Of a stretch of DNA of 64,000 nucleotides, positions 18,455-27,379 are shown piece after piece. The stretch's first letter is position 1. Every line of letters begins with the position of its first letter. A program made the translations under genes and the position numbers. The notes beneath the pieces are model-generated. The model was given only the letters and a program-made list of their open reading frames with translations. It made no database searches and was not told the DNA's origin. Source of the stretch: Candidatus Helarchaeota archaeon. GTDB lineage: Archaea > Asgardarchaeota > Lokiarchaeia > Helarchaeales > RDOG01. The DNA lies in the NCBI GenBank assembly GCA_019058315.1, contig JAHPZH010000001.1, positions 1,129,432-1,193,431 on the forward strand, in the 5' to 3' direction.

Positions 18455-19312
18455 TTGAATAAACTCAAAAAGCTATATGATGAGGATTTTTTACAAGATT
18501 TTTTATTCAAGCTTGTAGGTGAGTTAAAAACCAAAGTAATAGCTGAAGATTTGAGCGAAAATATTACTTCTTACCTCGATAAATTCATTACAGTTAAAAA
18601 AATTACTAAAGTTCAACTTGATGCAATAAATTCTGTCTGTGATTCTTTATTAAAGAATCAAAAAGATAATATTACTTGTCTGAACTTAAAGGCAATTCTC
18701 AATTATTACTTTGAGGATATAGTTAATGCTTTGAGAAGTATTAATAATTCATTAAAAATTAAAAAAGAACAATTTATTGCAAATTATATTATGAGCAATA
18801 TATTGATTGAAAAAGAAAGCTATGGCCTAGCATTGAAATTTATTGACAAAGCTTTATCAATTAAACCTGAATGTCAAACTTGTTTTATCTTAAAGGGAAT
18901 AATTTTACATCATCAAGATAAATTTAATGATGCAATCTCTAATTTTGATAAAGTATTAAATGATTTTGGTCCAAATATTAGTGCAATGGCTCACAAAAGT
19001 CTAGATTTGCGTATTTTGAATAAAATCGATGAAGCTTTAGATTTGAGCGACTCTGTTTTATCTATTGATGAAGATAATTTATTTGCTTTAATTAATAAAG
19101 GTCTAATTTTAGCTAAAAAACAAGAATATGGAGAAGCTATAACTGTATTTAATAAATATGCCGAAAAACGAAGAGATATACGTATACTTACTCATTTAAA
19201 AAATTGTTATCAAAAAATGAATGATCCTAAAAAAGCATTTGAATTTGAAAAGGAAATAACCCAAATAGTTGAAAAGAAACGAAAAAAAACTGAAAAAAGT
19301 AAGAAAGAATAA
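18455..19312 (+). CDS. TPR-repeat protein
   Basis: A soluble 285-aa helical protein with at least five tetratricopeptide-like repeats at about 75-265 (for example YGLALKFIDKALSIKPE, FNDAISNFDKVLNDFG and YGEAITVFNKYAEK). It ends in a Lys-rich tail and starts at TTG. Such proteins are protein-interaction scaffolds, and nothing in the sequence gives the partner. The gene follows the GHMP kinase by 64 bases on the same strand. Confidence 0.75.
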   Translation: MNKLKKLYDEDFLQDFLFKLVGELKTKVIAEDLSENITSYLDKFITVKKITKVQLDAINSVCDSLLKNQKDNITCLNLKAILNYYFEDIVNALRSINNSLKIKKEQFIANYIMSNILIEKESYGLALKFIDKALSIKPECQTCFILKGIILHHQDKFNDAISNFDKVLNDFGPNISAMAHKSLDLRILNKIDEALDLSDSVLSIDEDNLFALINKGLILAKKQEYGEAITVFNKYAEKRRDIRILTHLKNCYQKMNDPKKAFEFEKEITQIVEKKRKKTEKSKKE

Positions 19313-19430
19313 AGTATTTGATAGAGCCAAAACAGAAATTTTAGTCAGAAAATTAAGAAAAAACGATTTAATTCAGTATTTAGGTGTTAAACTCTTCGAT
19401 AAGAATAAGAAGTGGAGGATTTTAATATGA
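19269..19430 (+). CDS. Possible 53-aa basic peptide overlapping neighbours
   Basis: A TTG-started frame of 53 codons overlaps the last 44 bases of the TPR gene, and its TGA overlaps the ATG of the AMP-ligase gene (ATGA, four-base overlap), a common sign of coupled genes. The peptide is very basic, with a plausible helical segment (AKTEILVRKLRKNDLIQYLG) followed by KKWRILI. The alternative is that the 114-base interval is only a leader and the overlap is chance. No family is recognised. Confidence 0.25.
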   Translation: MKRNEKKLKKVRKNKVFDRAKTEILVRKLRKNDLIQYLGVKLFDKNKKWRILI

Positions 19431-21031
19431 ATTTTATCGGAAACCTTTCTCGAATTAATGCTCGTAGAAATCCGGACAAAGAAGCGATTGTTGAGATTGA
19501 AACTAATCGACGTTTTACGTGGAAAGAATTCGAAGAGATAACTAACGGTTTTGCTAATTTCTTACTAGATTTTGGATTAAAAAAAGGAGATCGGGTGGCA
19601 CTTTATCTCAATAATTGTGTCGAAATAATCCTCTCCTATTTTTCATTGCCTAAAATTGGCGTGATCGTGACACCCTTAAATTTTCTGGCTGCACTGGAGG
19701 AATTAAAATATTGTATTAATGATAGTAAACCAAGAATTCTAATATATTCACCAGATTATGCAAAAAATGTAGAATTCTTGAAAAGTGAATGCCCATCGAT
19801 TGAACGGTATATACCAGTGAATGATTTTATTAAAATTGCAAAAAAATATCCTGGAACAAGACCAAAAACTAAACCAAAAATAAATATCAGGAAGAACGAC
19901 GTGGCGATTTTTCTTTATACTGGTGGAACGACTGGAAAACCAAAGGCTGTTCAATTGACTCATAATTCAATCATTAATACAGTTGGATATTTTATCTCAA
20001 CTTTATTTGATAATGTAACTCAACAATTTAAAGAACCAGAAATCGAGAATACAACAGATTCGAAGAAAATAATTAGTAAATTTGGAGATCTTGAGGCAGT
20101 AAAGCTATTATCTTCACTTCCAATATTCCATATCGCTGCAACCGGGTCAATATTACTTGCTATCATGTATAGCGCGACAATTGTCATTTTAAAAAAGTTT
20201 TCAGTCAAGAAATTCCTCTCTGCGATTGAAAGAGAGAAAGTTACAATAGCTACCGTAGTTCCAACGATATTACATCGGATTGTTAATCATCCGGATAAAG
20301 ATAAATACGATATTTCATCATTAAGACAAATCGGTTATGGTGCAGCACCAATTTCACCAAAAACGCTTAGAAAATCGTTGGAATTCTTCAAGAACGTTGA
20401 TTTTATTCAAATATTTGGACAAACAGAATCTACCGGAGTTATAACTGGATTGAGCCCCTTAGATCATAAATTAGCTTTAAAAAATCCAGAATTATTGAAA
20501 TCTGCTGGAAGGATTATAAAAGGGATAGAAGTGAAAATCGTTGATGATAATAATAATGAGCTGCCTGAAGGTGAAATTGGAGAAATTTGCATTCGTGGAA
20601 ATAATGTCATGAAAGGTTATTGGGAAAAGGATGGTTTAACCGAAAAGACAGTGGTCGATGGATGGTTATATTCTGGTGATTTGGGAAAATTTGTTGATGG
20701 TTATCTATATATTGTTGGTAGAAAAAAGGACATGGTAATAACTGGCGGTGAAAATGTTTATCCTAAGGAAGTTGAAAATGTGATAATCAGGTATCCAAAA
20801 GTAAATGAAGTTGCAGTTATTGGACTTCCGGATGAAGATTACGGCGAAATAGTCGTTGCTTGCATAGTTCCTAAAGAGGGACAAGATCTGACTGAACAAG
20901 AAATCATCGAATTTACTGGTCAACATCTAGCAGGGTTTAAAAAACCAAAAAGGGTATTTTTTACGAAAAATTTGCCCAAATCTGCTCAAGGAAAAATATT
21001 AAAACGGGTTCTTCGTGAAAAATATCAATAA
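19427..21031 (+). CDS. Acyl-CoA synthetase / AMP-dependent ligase
   Basis: A class I adenylate-forming enzyme of 534 aa. It shows the phosphate-binding loop YTGGTTGKPK near 164-173, the FGQTEST motif, YSGDLGKF, the hinge GRKKDMVITGGENVYP and the catalytic Lys523 in SAQGKILKR. It should activate a carboxylic acid, probably a fatty or aromatic acid, to acyl-AMP and then acyl-CoA. A consensus GGAGG at 19414-19418 sits eight bases before the ATG at 19427, which rules out the in-frame GTG at 19412 as the likely start. The acid substrate cannot be predicted. Confidence 0.92.
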   Translation: MNFIGNLSRINARRNPDKEAIVEIETNRRFTWKEFEEITNGFANFLLDFGLKKGDRVALYLNNCVEIILSYFSLPKIGVIVTPLNFLAALEELKYCINDSKPRILIYSPDYAKNVEFLKSECPSIERYIPVNDFIKIAKKYPGTRPKTKPKINIRKNDVAIFLYTGGTTGKPKAVQLTHNSIINTVGYFISTLFDNVTQQFKEPEIENTTDSKKIISKFGDLEAVKLLSSLPIFHIAATGSILLAIMYSATIVILKKFSVKKFLSAIEREKVTIATVVPTILHRIVNHPDKDKYDISSLRQIGYGAAPISPKTLRKSLEFFKNVDFIQIFGQTESTGVITGLSPLDHKLALKNPELLKSAGRIIKGIEVKIVDDNNNELPEGEIGEICIRGNNVMKGYWEKDGLTEKTVVDGWLYSGDLGKFVDGYLYIVGRKKDMVITGGENVYPKEVENVIIRYPKVNEVAVIGLPDEDYGEIVVACIVPKEGQDLTEQEIIEFTGQHLAGFKKPKRVFFTKNLPKSAQGKILKRVLREKYQ

Positions 21032-21071
21032 AATTTATTCAATAATTGATAATAGATTTTATTCTTTAAAT

Positions 21072-21389
21072 TTACTTATTTTTAGATTTTTTCTCCTTTA
21101 ACATATCTTCCTCAAACATTTTATGGATATCTTCTAGAATTTCCTCCTCTTTCTCACCAATTGGCTTATTTGTCATTAAGATTTCAAGTTTTCCGACCCA
21201 ACCACAGTTCTTACATTCATATTTTGCTACTTGGCTACAATGTCCAATCACATCAAGTTGGAAGGGAGTCCATGTAACATTAGGGCTTTTACATCTAGGA
21301 CAAATTCTAATCTCAACATACTTTCCCTCTTCAGCCAGATCATTTAGAATTTTATCTAATTTTTTTATATTTAGTTCGGATGGGTCCAT
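21072..21389 (-). CDS. Small zinc-ribbon protein with helical flanks
   Basis: A 105-aa protein. A helical N-terminus (residues 1-28) precedes CPRC and CKNC pairs separated by about 28 residues, a zinc-ribbon arrangement that includes a further Cys and His (GHCSQ). An acidic/basic charged C-terminal helix follows. Such small archaeal zinc ribbons are usually DNA- or protein-binding adaptors. No named family is recognised. It converges on the AMP-ligase gene. Confidence 0.65.
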   Translation of the reverse strand: MDPSELNIKKLDKILNDLAEEGKYVEIRICPRCKSPNVTWTPFQLDVIGHCSQVAKYECKNCGWVGKLEILMTNKPIGEKEEEILEDIHKMFEEDMLKEKKSKNK

Positions 21390-21502
21390 TTATTATCACA
21401 ATTTTTTTAAAAATTTGAGTCTACTAATATTACATTTATTTTAAAATTCATAAATAGTTAATTGTATTCGATTTTACTTTGAGATCTAAATTTGTGATCT
21501 AA

Positions 21503-21778
21503 ATGAATAAAGATATTTTATTATTACATCCGAAAGACAATGTCATTACAGTATTAAAAGAAATACCAGAAGGTTCTGAAGTCGAGTTTGAAAGAGAGGG
21601 TAGAAAATTTATTATAAAAGCAAATAAAAAAATACCTATTTATCATAAGATTGCTATTCAAGATTTAAACATCGGAGAATCCGTATATAAATATGGAGAA
21701 GTAATTGGGATTGTAAAAAAGGAAATTAAAAAAGGTGATCATGTACACCGGAGAAATTTAAAAAGTACTTTTGCATAA
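21503..21778 (+). CDS. UxaA/SuyA-type SAF-domain small subunit
   Basis: A 91-aa SAF-domain protein (DNVITVLKEIPEGSEV, HKIAIQDLNIGESVYKYG) corresponding to the N-terminal domain of altronate dehydratase UxaA and to the small subunit of sulfolactate sulfo-lyase (SuyA). The closing HVHRRNLKS matches the family's conserved H-x-HN/R-like end. The downstream gene encodes the large catalytic part, so the two should form one heteromeric lyase acting on a sugar acid or sulfolactate-type substrate. Confidence 0.85.
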   Translation: MNKDILLLHPKDNVITVLKEIPEGSEVEFEREGRKFIIKANKKIPIYHKIAIQDLNIGESVYKYGEVIGIVKKEIKKGDHVHRRNLKSTFA

Positions 21779-21797
21779 TTTACGCGAGGCGGTTTTA

Positions 21798-22994
21798 ATG
21801 GAATTTAAAGGATTTGAACGAGAAAATGGCTTGGTTGGAGTTAGAAATTATGTTATAGTTCTTCCAACAGTTGTATGTAGCAATCAAGTTGCGATTAATA
21901 TAGAACGAAAAGTTGATGGTGTAATTGCACTTCCACATCAATTTGGTTGTGGACATATCGATAATGATTACCAACATTTCTTACGGAGCTTATCAGGATT
22001 AGGCAAAAATCCTAATGTTCATAGCGTTTTAATAGTCGGTCTTGGTTGCGAATCAATCTCAGCTGAAGCATTAACAAAAGAAATTGAAAATACCAATAAA
22101 AGAGTCGAATATTTGAATATCCAAGACCAAGGAACTATTAAAACTACCGAACAAGGTATCAAAATCGTTAAGGAGATGTTAATTGAGAGTCAAAAAGAAA
22201 AACGAAGATCGTTTGACTTATCTAATTTGATACTTGGAACTGAATGTGGTGGATCTGATCCTACGTCTGGTATTGCTGCAAACCCTGCTGTAGGAATTGT
22301 GGCTGATATGATAGTAGAAGCAGGTGGAACAGTAATTTTGCCAGAATTTATCGAATGGATAGGTACAGAACACATTTTAGCAAAACGTGCAATAAATGAA
22401 GAAGTTTCAAAGAAGATCATAGAACCAATTAAAATGTTCTTAAATACAGCGAAAGAAATGGGTGTTGATTTCAAAAAAATTTCTTTAATGGCTCCCGGTA
22501 ATATTAAAGGAGGATTATCCACCATAGAAGAAAAATCGTTAGGAACAATCTGTAAAGGTGGCAAATCTCCAATTCAAGATGTTTTAAAATATGCCGAACC
22601 ACCCCCTAGAAAAGGACTTTATCTAATGTTTGAACCGGGTCTAGATGTAGAAAGTATGACTGGTATGGCGGCTGCAGGCGCACAAATTATTGTGTTTACA
22701 ACAGGTAGAGGTAGTCCTACAGGAAATCCGGTGTGTCCAGTTATTCGAGTTACCGGAAATCCTCAAACATATGAACGAATGAAAGATAATATTGATATAG
22801 ATGCAAGTACAATTATCTCAAGAGGAGAAACCATAGAAACAGTTGGAAAAAAAATATTTAACGAAATAATAGAGGTTGCAAACGGTAAAATTACAATAGC
22901 TGAAAAATTAGGACACCATGAACTTGCATTCTTTCGACCACCATTAACAGGATTTATGTCTGGTGGTCAACAACAAATATCTCAATTCTTTTAA
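21798..22994 (+). CDS. UxaA/SuyB-type large subunit (altronate dehydratase-like or sulfolactate lyase-like)
   Basis: A 398-aa catalytic subunit of the UxaA family. Signature segments are FGFER-like GFERENGLVGVRNY, HQFGCGH, GLGCE, TECGGSDPTSG and FTTGRGSPTGNPVCPV. The Cys residues in these motifs are candidate Fe or Fe-S ligands in the family. The frame starts at TTG 21771, overlapping the small subunit, but GAGGCGG about six bases before the ATG at 21798 marks the likelier start. Reactions known for the family are dehydration of altronate or galactarate and sulfite elimination from (2R)-sulfolactate. The sequence alone does not choose between them, and no uronate-pathway genes are adjacent. 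Confidence 0.87.
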   Translation: MEFKGFERENGLVGVRNYVIVLPTVVCSNQVAINIERKVDGVIALPHQFGCGHIDNDYQHFLRSLSGLGKNPNVHSVLIVGLGCESISAEALTKEIENTNKRVEYLNIQDQGTIKTTEQGIKIVKEMLIESQKEKRRSFDLSNLILGTECGGSDPTSGIAANPAVGIVADMIVEAGGTVILPEFIEWIGTEHILAKRAINEEVSKKIIEPIKMFLNTAKEMGVDFKKISLMAPGNIKGGLSTIEEKSLGTICKGGKSPIQDVLKYAEPPPRKGLYLMFEPGLDVESMTGMAAAGAQIIVFTTGRGSPTGNPVCPVIRVTGNPQTYERMKDNIDIDASTIISRGETIETVGKKIFNEIIEVANGKITIAEKLGHHELAFFRPPLTGFMSGGQQQISQFF

Positions 22995-23005
22995 GATTGT
23001 TTTAA

Positions 23006-24598
23006 TTGACCCAAACAACTTTTTTAGAATTAGCAAAAGTTTGTGAAAAGTTAACAAAAACAACTAAAACACTGGATAAAACCAATATTGTAAGTAATTT
23101 CTTGAATAAACTAGATAAAAATGAAATATCTCCAGCTATTTTTTTAATTATTGGACAAATTTTTTCAGAAACTGATCCTCGTACTCTCGATATTAATTGG
23201 AAAAGTTTGGAACCTGTATTAAAATCATTAAAACAAAAGACCTTATTTCAAGAAAAATTAACAATAACATCAGTCTATAAAATTTTTTCAAAAATTGCTC
23301 TAATTTCAGGTAAGGGGTCTCAACAAAAGAAAAAAGATATTTTGATTTCACTATTTAGTCAAGCTTCATCTTTAGAGAGAAAGTTCTTAATAAGAAATAT
23401 ATTCGGAGAAATGAGACACGGTGTTAAAGAAGGAGTAATGATTAAAGCTATTAGCGAAGCAAGTGGCATAGATTATTCAATAATAAAAAGAGCTTATATG
23501 ATAAATGGTAATATTGGTGAAATTGGAAAAATTGCCATTGGAGATGGAGAAGAAAATATTAAAAAAATATCAATTAGACTATTTCAACCAATAAAACCAA
23601 TGCTTGGAGAAATTACAGAAGATTTAAATGATGCATTTAATAAACACGGCAAAAAAATAGCTTTAGAATACAAATATGATGGTGTTAGAGTTCAAATCCA
23701 TAAATCTGGAAATGTTGTTAAAATTTTTTCTAGGCAATTGAAAGATATTACATCAAATTTTCCTGAACTTGTTAAAAAACTGATGGATAATATTAAAGAT
23801 GACAGCTTAATAATTGAGGGAGAACTAATTGCAATAGATTTTAATGGTCGACCACTTCCATTTCAAGACTTAATGCATCGTTTTAAAAGAATTTATGACA
23901 TTGAAAAGGTAAAAGAGAGTATACCTGTAAAATTACTATTATTTGATGTAATACTTCATAAAGGAGAATCTCTTTTAAACATATCTTACCAAAAACGTTG
24001 GGAAAAATTGGTTAAAATTGCAGAAAATTTAGATTTAGCAAAGAGAATTATTACAGAAAATATTGCTGAAGCAAATAATTTTTATAAAAATGCAATCAGT
24101 GAAGGTCATGAAGGAGTAATGATAAAATCTCTTACAAGTTCTTATCATCCTGGGGAAAGAAAAAACGATTGGCTAAAATTAAAATCAGAGATTCGGTTAG
24201 ATTTGGTTATCTTAGCTGCCGACTGGGGATCAGGAAGGAGACATAAATGGTTATCTAATTATCATCTAGCCGTTATTGACGAAAATGAAGAATTTCAAGT
24301 TATTGGAAAGACATTTAAGGGTTTTAAGGATGTAGAATTTGAAAATATTACCAAAGAATTATTGAAAATAAAAATCAATGAAAATAAATTCACAGTTTTT
24401 GTAGAACCTAAAATTGTTGTTGAAGTAGCATTTAACGAAATCCAAAAAAGTCCGCAATATAAATCGGGTTATGCTCTAAGGTTTGCTAGAATCAAAAGAA
24501 TTCGGAATGATAAGAGTCCTTATGATGCTACTAATATTAATGAAATTAAATTCATTTATAAAAAACAATTTGAAAAAAAGGGAAAATTAGAAATTTAA
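23006..24598 (+). CDS. lig: ATP-dependent DNA ligase (archaeal LigI type)
   Basis: A 530-aa archaeal replicative-type ligase. The N-terminal helical DNA-binding domain spans about 1-190 (MRHGVKEGVMIKAI). The adenylation motif KYDG has its AMP-accepting Lys at 223, followed by motifs including IIEGELIA, the EGVMIKS motif and WLKLKSE. The OB-fold covers about 400-520. It seals nicks in replication and repair. It is slightly shorter than many archaeal homologues (about 550-600). It starts at TTG, 11 bases after the UxaA-type gene, and may be cotranscribed with it. Confidence 0.95.
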   Translation: MTQTTFLELAKVCEKLTKTTKTLDKTNIVSNFLNKLDKNEISPAIFLIIGQIFSETDPRTLDINWKSLEPVLKSLKQKTLFQEKLTITSVYKIFSKIALISGKGSQQKKKDILISLFSQASSLERKFLIRNIFGEMRHGVKEGVMIKAISEASGIDYSIIKRAYMINGNIGEIGKIAIGDGEENIKKISIRLFQPIKPMLGEITEDLNDAFNKHGKKIALEYKYDGVRVQIHKSGNVVKIFSRQLKDITSNFPELVKKLMDNIKDDSLIIEGELIAIDFNGRPLPFQDLMHRFKRIYDIEKVKESIPVKLLLFDVILHKGESLLNISYQKRWEKLVKIAENLDLAKRIITENIAEANNFYKNAISEGHEGVMIKSLTSSYHPGERKNDWLKLKSEIRLDLVILAADWGSGRRHKWLSNYHLAVIDENEEFQVIGKTFKGFKDVEFENITKELLKIKINENKFTVFVEPKIVVEVAFNEIQKSPQYKSGYALRFARIKRIRNDKSPYDATNINEIKFIYKKQFEKKGKLEI

Positions 24599-24631
24599 AA
24601 TATATCAAAAAATAAATCTAAAATAGTAATT

Positions 24632-25294
24632 TTATTGTCGTACATTAATAACTTTTATAAATTCTGCCGTTTCCTCTGCATTATCAGTTATATTTTCAAA
24701 AACATTTATCATTTCGTATATTGTGCATGCAACAAAGGGAGAAAATGTTTGTTCTAATGTTAATAATTTTTTCTTGATTTGCATATTGATCTGGTCAACT
24801 TCATGTTCTAATCTATTAATTCTTGCAATACTTTCAAATATTTTTGGTGAGGAGCCACCAAGCTGCTTACCGATGGTCTGATCTAATATCTTTACGCATT
24901 CTAGAGTTGTTTCGCTCATTTCTTTTAATTCTTTACAAATAGGAGTTATAACATCTGATGTTAAAATGCTGAGACGACGTGCAGAAGCATTAGTATTATT
25001 TGCTACACTATCTAATCTCTTAATTAGATGTGCAAGGTCTTCTCTAATACCAGGAGTTAATTCGCCTTTTGTCAAATCAAGCATAACTGTTCTTCGAATT
25101 TCATCAGCTTCGTTTTCTAAATCATTAATTTTTTTAACTAATTTCGGAACTTCTTCAGTTTCACCCTTACAAATTAGCTTTACGACATTATTTAATTCAA
25201 AAGCACAATCGTAGACTTTTTTTGAGTGTAATTGTGTTCCTTTAATTATTTTGGCTTCTCTTCTAGTTCGAAACCAGTCAAGTAATGTTCCCAT
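24632..25294 (-). CDS. DUF47/PhoU-like protein
   Basis: A 220-aa all-helical protein of the DUF47 (PhoU-related) family, with the characteristic NDLENEADEIRR and RLEHEVDQI metal-binding-type helices and the GTLLDWFRTR start. Many members accompany Pit-type phosphate transporters, but none is adjacent here. It converges on the DNA ligase gene. The expected role is in phosphate homeostasis or regulation of an unlinked transporter. Confidence 0.85.
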   Translation of the reverse strand: MGTLLDWFRTRREAKIIKGTQLHSKKVYDCAFELNNVVKLICKGETEEVPKLVKKINDLENEADEIRRTVMLDLTKGELTPGIREDLAHLIKRLDSVANNTNASARRLSILTSDVITPICKELKEMSETTLECVKILDQTIGKQLGGSSPKIFESIARINRLEHEVDQINMQIKKKLLTLEQTFSPFVACTIYEMINVFENITDNAEETAEFIKVINVRQ

Positions 25295-25587
25295 TTAATC
25301 ACTTTTAGAATTTATAAAAGAAATGTTAAATAATTTATGATTTTAATTTCTATCAAATGTTTTAATTTACTACCTTAAGTACCATAAAAATTTTTTTATT
25401 TAATTAAAGCTTCATTTTGAAATACAATAATAAACCATGGAATAATTCTGTTATTTTAATAGAAAATATATAATTTTAATTATTAAAATTTACCAAGATG
25501 AATTTAATGAAATTTTTTTGATTTAACTATTAATAAAATCAAGTGGAGAGAAATGAGTCAATCATTTTATCCATAGGAGAAATTATA

Positions 25588-27231
25588 TTGAAGAAAAAGT
25601 CAGTTTTATTATTCTCTTTGATTTTAATATTTGGTTTACTTATTTCTCTACAAAATATTCATTCATCAATAAATGAACAAATCATTTTGAAAATTAATCA
25701 TAATATTTCTATTCAATTATTTACAAAAGCATGGGAAAAAAATGGTAATCCTGTTTGTATTGACCCATTTAAACAAAGTTCAGTTCATATGATTACTATT
25801 GAAAATGGTTCTGCTTTTCTAATATGGAAAGATATGAGAAATGATGAGGGCGATATATATGGTCAAATTATCGATTCAAATGGATCTGCACAATGGCAAA
25901 CAAATGGTAGAATTCTTGTTAATGAAACAGGGGTACAAAATTCACAAGGCTTAATATATTCGGGTCTAAATTGCGCAATTTTCGTTTGGGAAGATAATAG
26001 ATCTTCAAATCGCGATATTTACGCCCAAAAAATTAATTTAACTACAGGAAATCCAATTTGGAACACCAATGGAACCATAATTTGTAATGAAATCAACGAT
26101 CAAATTGAACCTGATTTGGTAAGCGATGGTAATGGAGGTGCAATAATTACTTGGATTGATAATAGAGATAACAGTTCAACTTTGTTTGTTCAAAGAATTA
26201 ATTCTACCGGCTCAATCAAATGGACTCCCAATGGAACTTTAATCTGTAATAAAACGAACACAAATATTAATTCCCCTCAGATATCAATCGATGGCTTAAA
26301 TGGATCAATTATAGCTTGGTATGATAACAGAACGGGTAATAGTAGTATATATTGTCAAAAAATAAATTCATCTGGTTCCACTGAATGGACAGATAATGGA
26401 ACTATAATCTTAAATTTAAATAATTTAACCATTTTTAATCTACAAATATGCACCGATGGCTTAAATGGTTCAATTGTGGCGTGGTGTGATAATCGAACTG
26501 GATTAGATAGAATCTATGCTCAACGTATAAATGGAAGTGGTATTTCTCGATGGATCGTAAATGGAACTCCAGTTTGTAATTTGACTAATGGAGAACAAAG
26601 AGAACTCGAAATACATGAAGATGGACAAGAAGGTGTAATTTTAGTCTGGAAAGATTTTAGAGCGGGTGCAGGAAATAGTGATCTGTATTCCCAAAAATTA
26701 AATTCTACAGGTGGTAAAGAGTGGGATACTAATGGAACTGCAATATGTAAAGCTCCAAATCATCAATATAGTGCTCAATTAATTAGTGATAATGAGGGGG
26801 GAGCAGTTATAACATGGTTGGATAATAGAAAAGCTAATTATAGAAGAATTTACGTACAGAGAGTTTATCAAAATAAAGACATAAATTGGACTGAAAATGG
26901 TGTTTTAATATGTGAACAACCTAAAACATCGTTAGCCTTTCCTATAATAACATTGGAAGAAAATGTTGGTGCTTATATCTCTTGGTTAGATGATCGTATA
27001 GATGTTAATTTCGATATTTATATTCAAAAAATATTTTTGAATGGAAGTTTGCTATATTCTGAAAAAGATCAAACTCAGACTTTACCTATTATACCTAAAC
27101 TAATAGAACCATTTTATCAGCAAACGTGGTTTTATGTATTATTAATAATTCTATTGATAGATATATTATTAATTTATTATTATTTTCGAAGACAAGAAGA
27201 AGAGGAGAAAGTTTTTGAAAGAAAGGTATAA
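25588..27231 (+). CDS. Secreted, membrane-anchored eight-repeat propeller protein
   Basis: A 547-aa protein beginning with a Lys-rich signal peptide (KKKSVLLFSLILIFGLLIS). Eight repeats of about 50-55 residues follow, each with a W-x-x-NG-x-x-x-C type strand, a W-x-D-N/D-R turn and an IY-x-Q-x-I strand, suggesting an eight-bladed beta-propeller. Many NGT and N-x-S/T sequons suggest heavy glycosylation. A C-terminal transmembrane helix (about 515-535) and a charged tail anchor it. The frame extends to a GTG at 25543, but AGGAG eight bases before the TTG at 25588 and the signal peptide fix that start. It is the first gene of the ABC importer operon and probably acts on the cell surface. Confidence 0.78.
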   Translation: MKKKSVLLFSLILIFGLLISLQNIHSSINEQIILKINHNISIQLFTKAWEKNGNPVCIDPFKQSSVHMITIENGSAFLIWKDMRNDEGDIYGQIIDSNGSAQWQTNGRILVNETGVQNSQGLIYSGLNCAIFVWEDNRSSNRDIYAQKINLTTGNPIWNTNGTIICNEINDQIEPDLVSDGNGGAIITWIDNRDNSSTLFVQRINSTGSIKWTPNGTLICNKTNTNINSPQISIDGLNGSIIAWYDNRTGNSSIYCQKINSSGSTEWTDNGTIILNLNNLTIFNLQICTDGLNGSIVAWCDNRTGLDRIYAQRINGSGISRWIVNGTPVCNLTNGEQRELEIHEDGQEGVILVWKDFRAGAGNSDLYSQKLNSTGGKEWDTNGTAICKAPNHQYSAQLISDNEGGAVITWLDNRKANYRRIYVQRVYQNKDINWTENGVLICEQPKTSLAFPIITLEENVGAYISWLDDRIDVNFDIYIQKIFLNGSLLYSEKDQTQTLPIIPKLIEPFYQQTWFYVLLIILLIDILLIYYYFRRQEEEEKVFERKV

Positions 27232-27379
27232 ATCGCTAATATATTTGATCATTATAACTGCTATAGGCTTGGTTCTAGGGGTCTTATTTGGATTTATCAC
27301 CGGTATTGCATCTTCTGCACTTGGAATTGTTGAATTTGAAGAAAGGGATAATAAAAATGAGGTTAAATTATGGAATTAA
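27215..27379 (+). CDS. 54-aa single-helix membrane protein
   Basis: A TTG-started frame with GAGGAG eight bases upstream. It overlaps the end of the preceding gene by 17 bases and the start of the next by 10. The peptide has a short basic head, one or two hydrophobic stretches (LIYLIIITAIGLVLGVLFGFITGIA) with a Gly-x3-Gly pattern, and an acidic tail. Overlaps on both sides, a good ribosome site and a clear transmembrane helix make it a convincing small gene. It may be a small subunit or assembly factor of the ABC importer encoded downstream. Confidence 0.65.
   Translation: MKERYKSLIYLIIITAIGLVLGVLFGFITGIASSALGIVEFEERDNKNEVKLWN

Noticed and set aside
19412..19426. GTG start for the AMP-ligase
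   Set aside because: The GTG overlaps the GGAGG ribosome site that is ideally spaced for the ATG at 19427.
25552..25575. Seven-codon ATG leader peptide before the surface propeller gene
   Set aside because: A short frame in AT-rich DNA with no rare-codon cluster or attenuator-like structure after it; probably chance.
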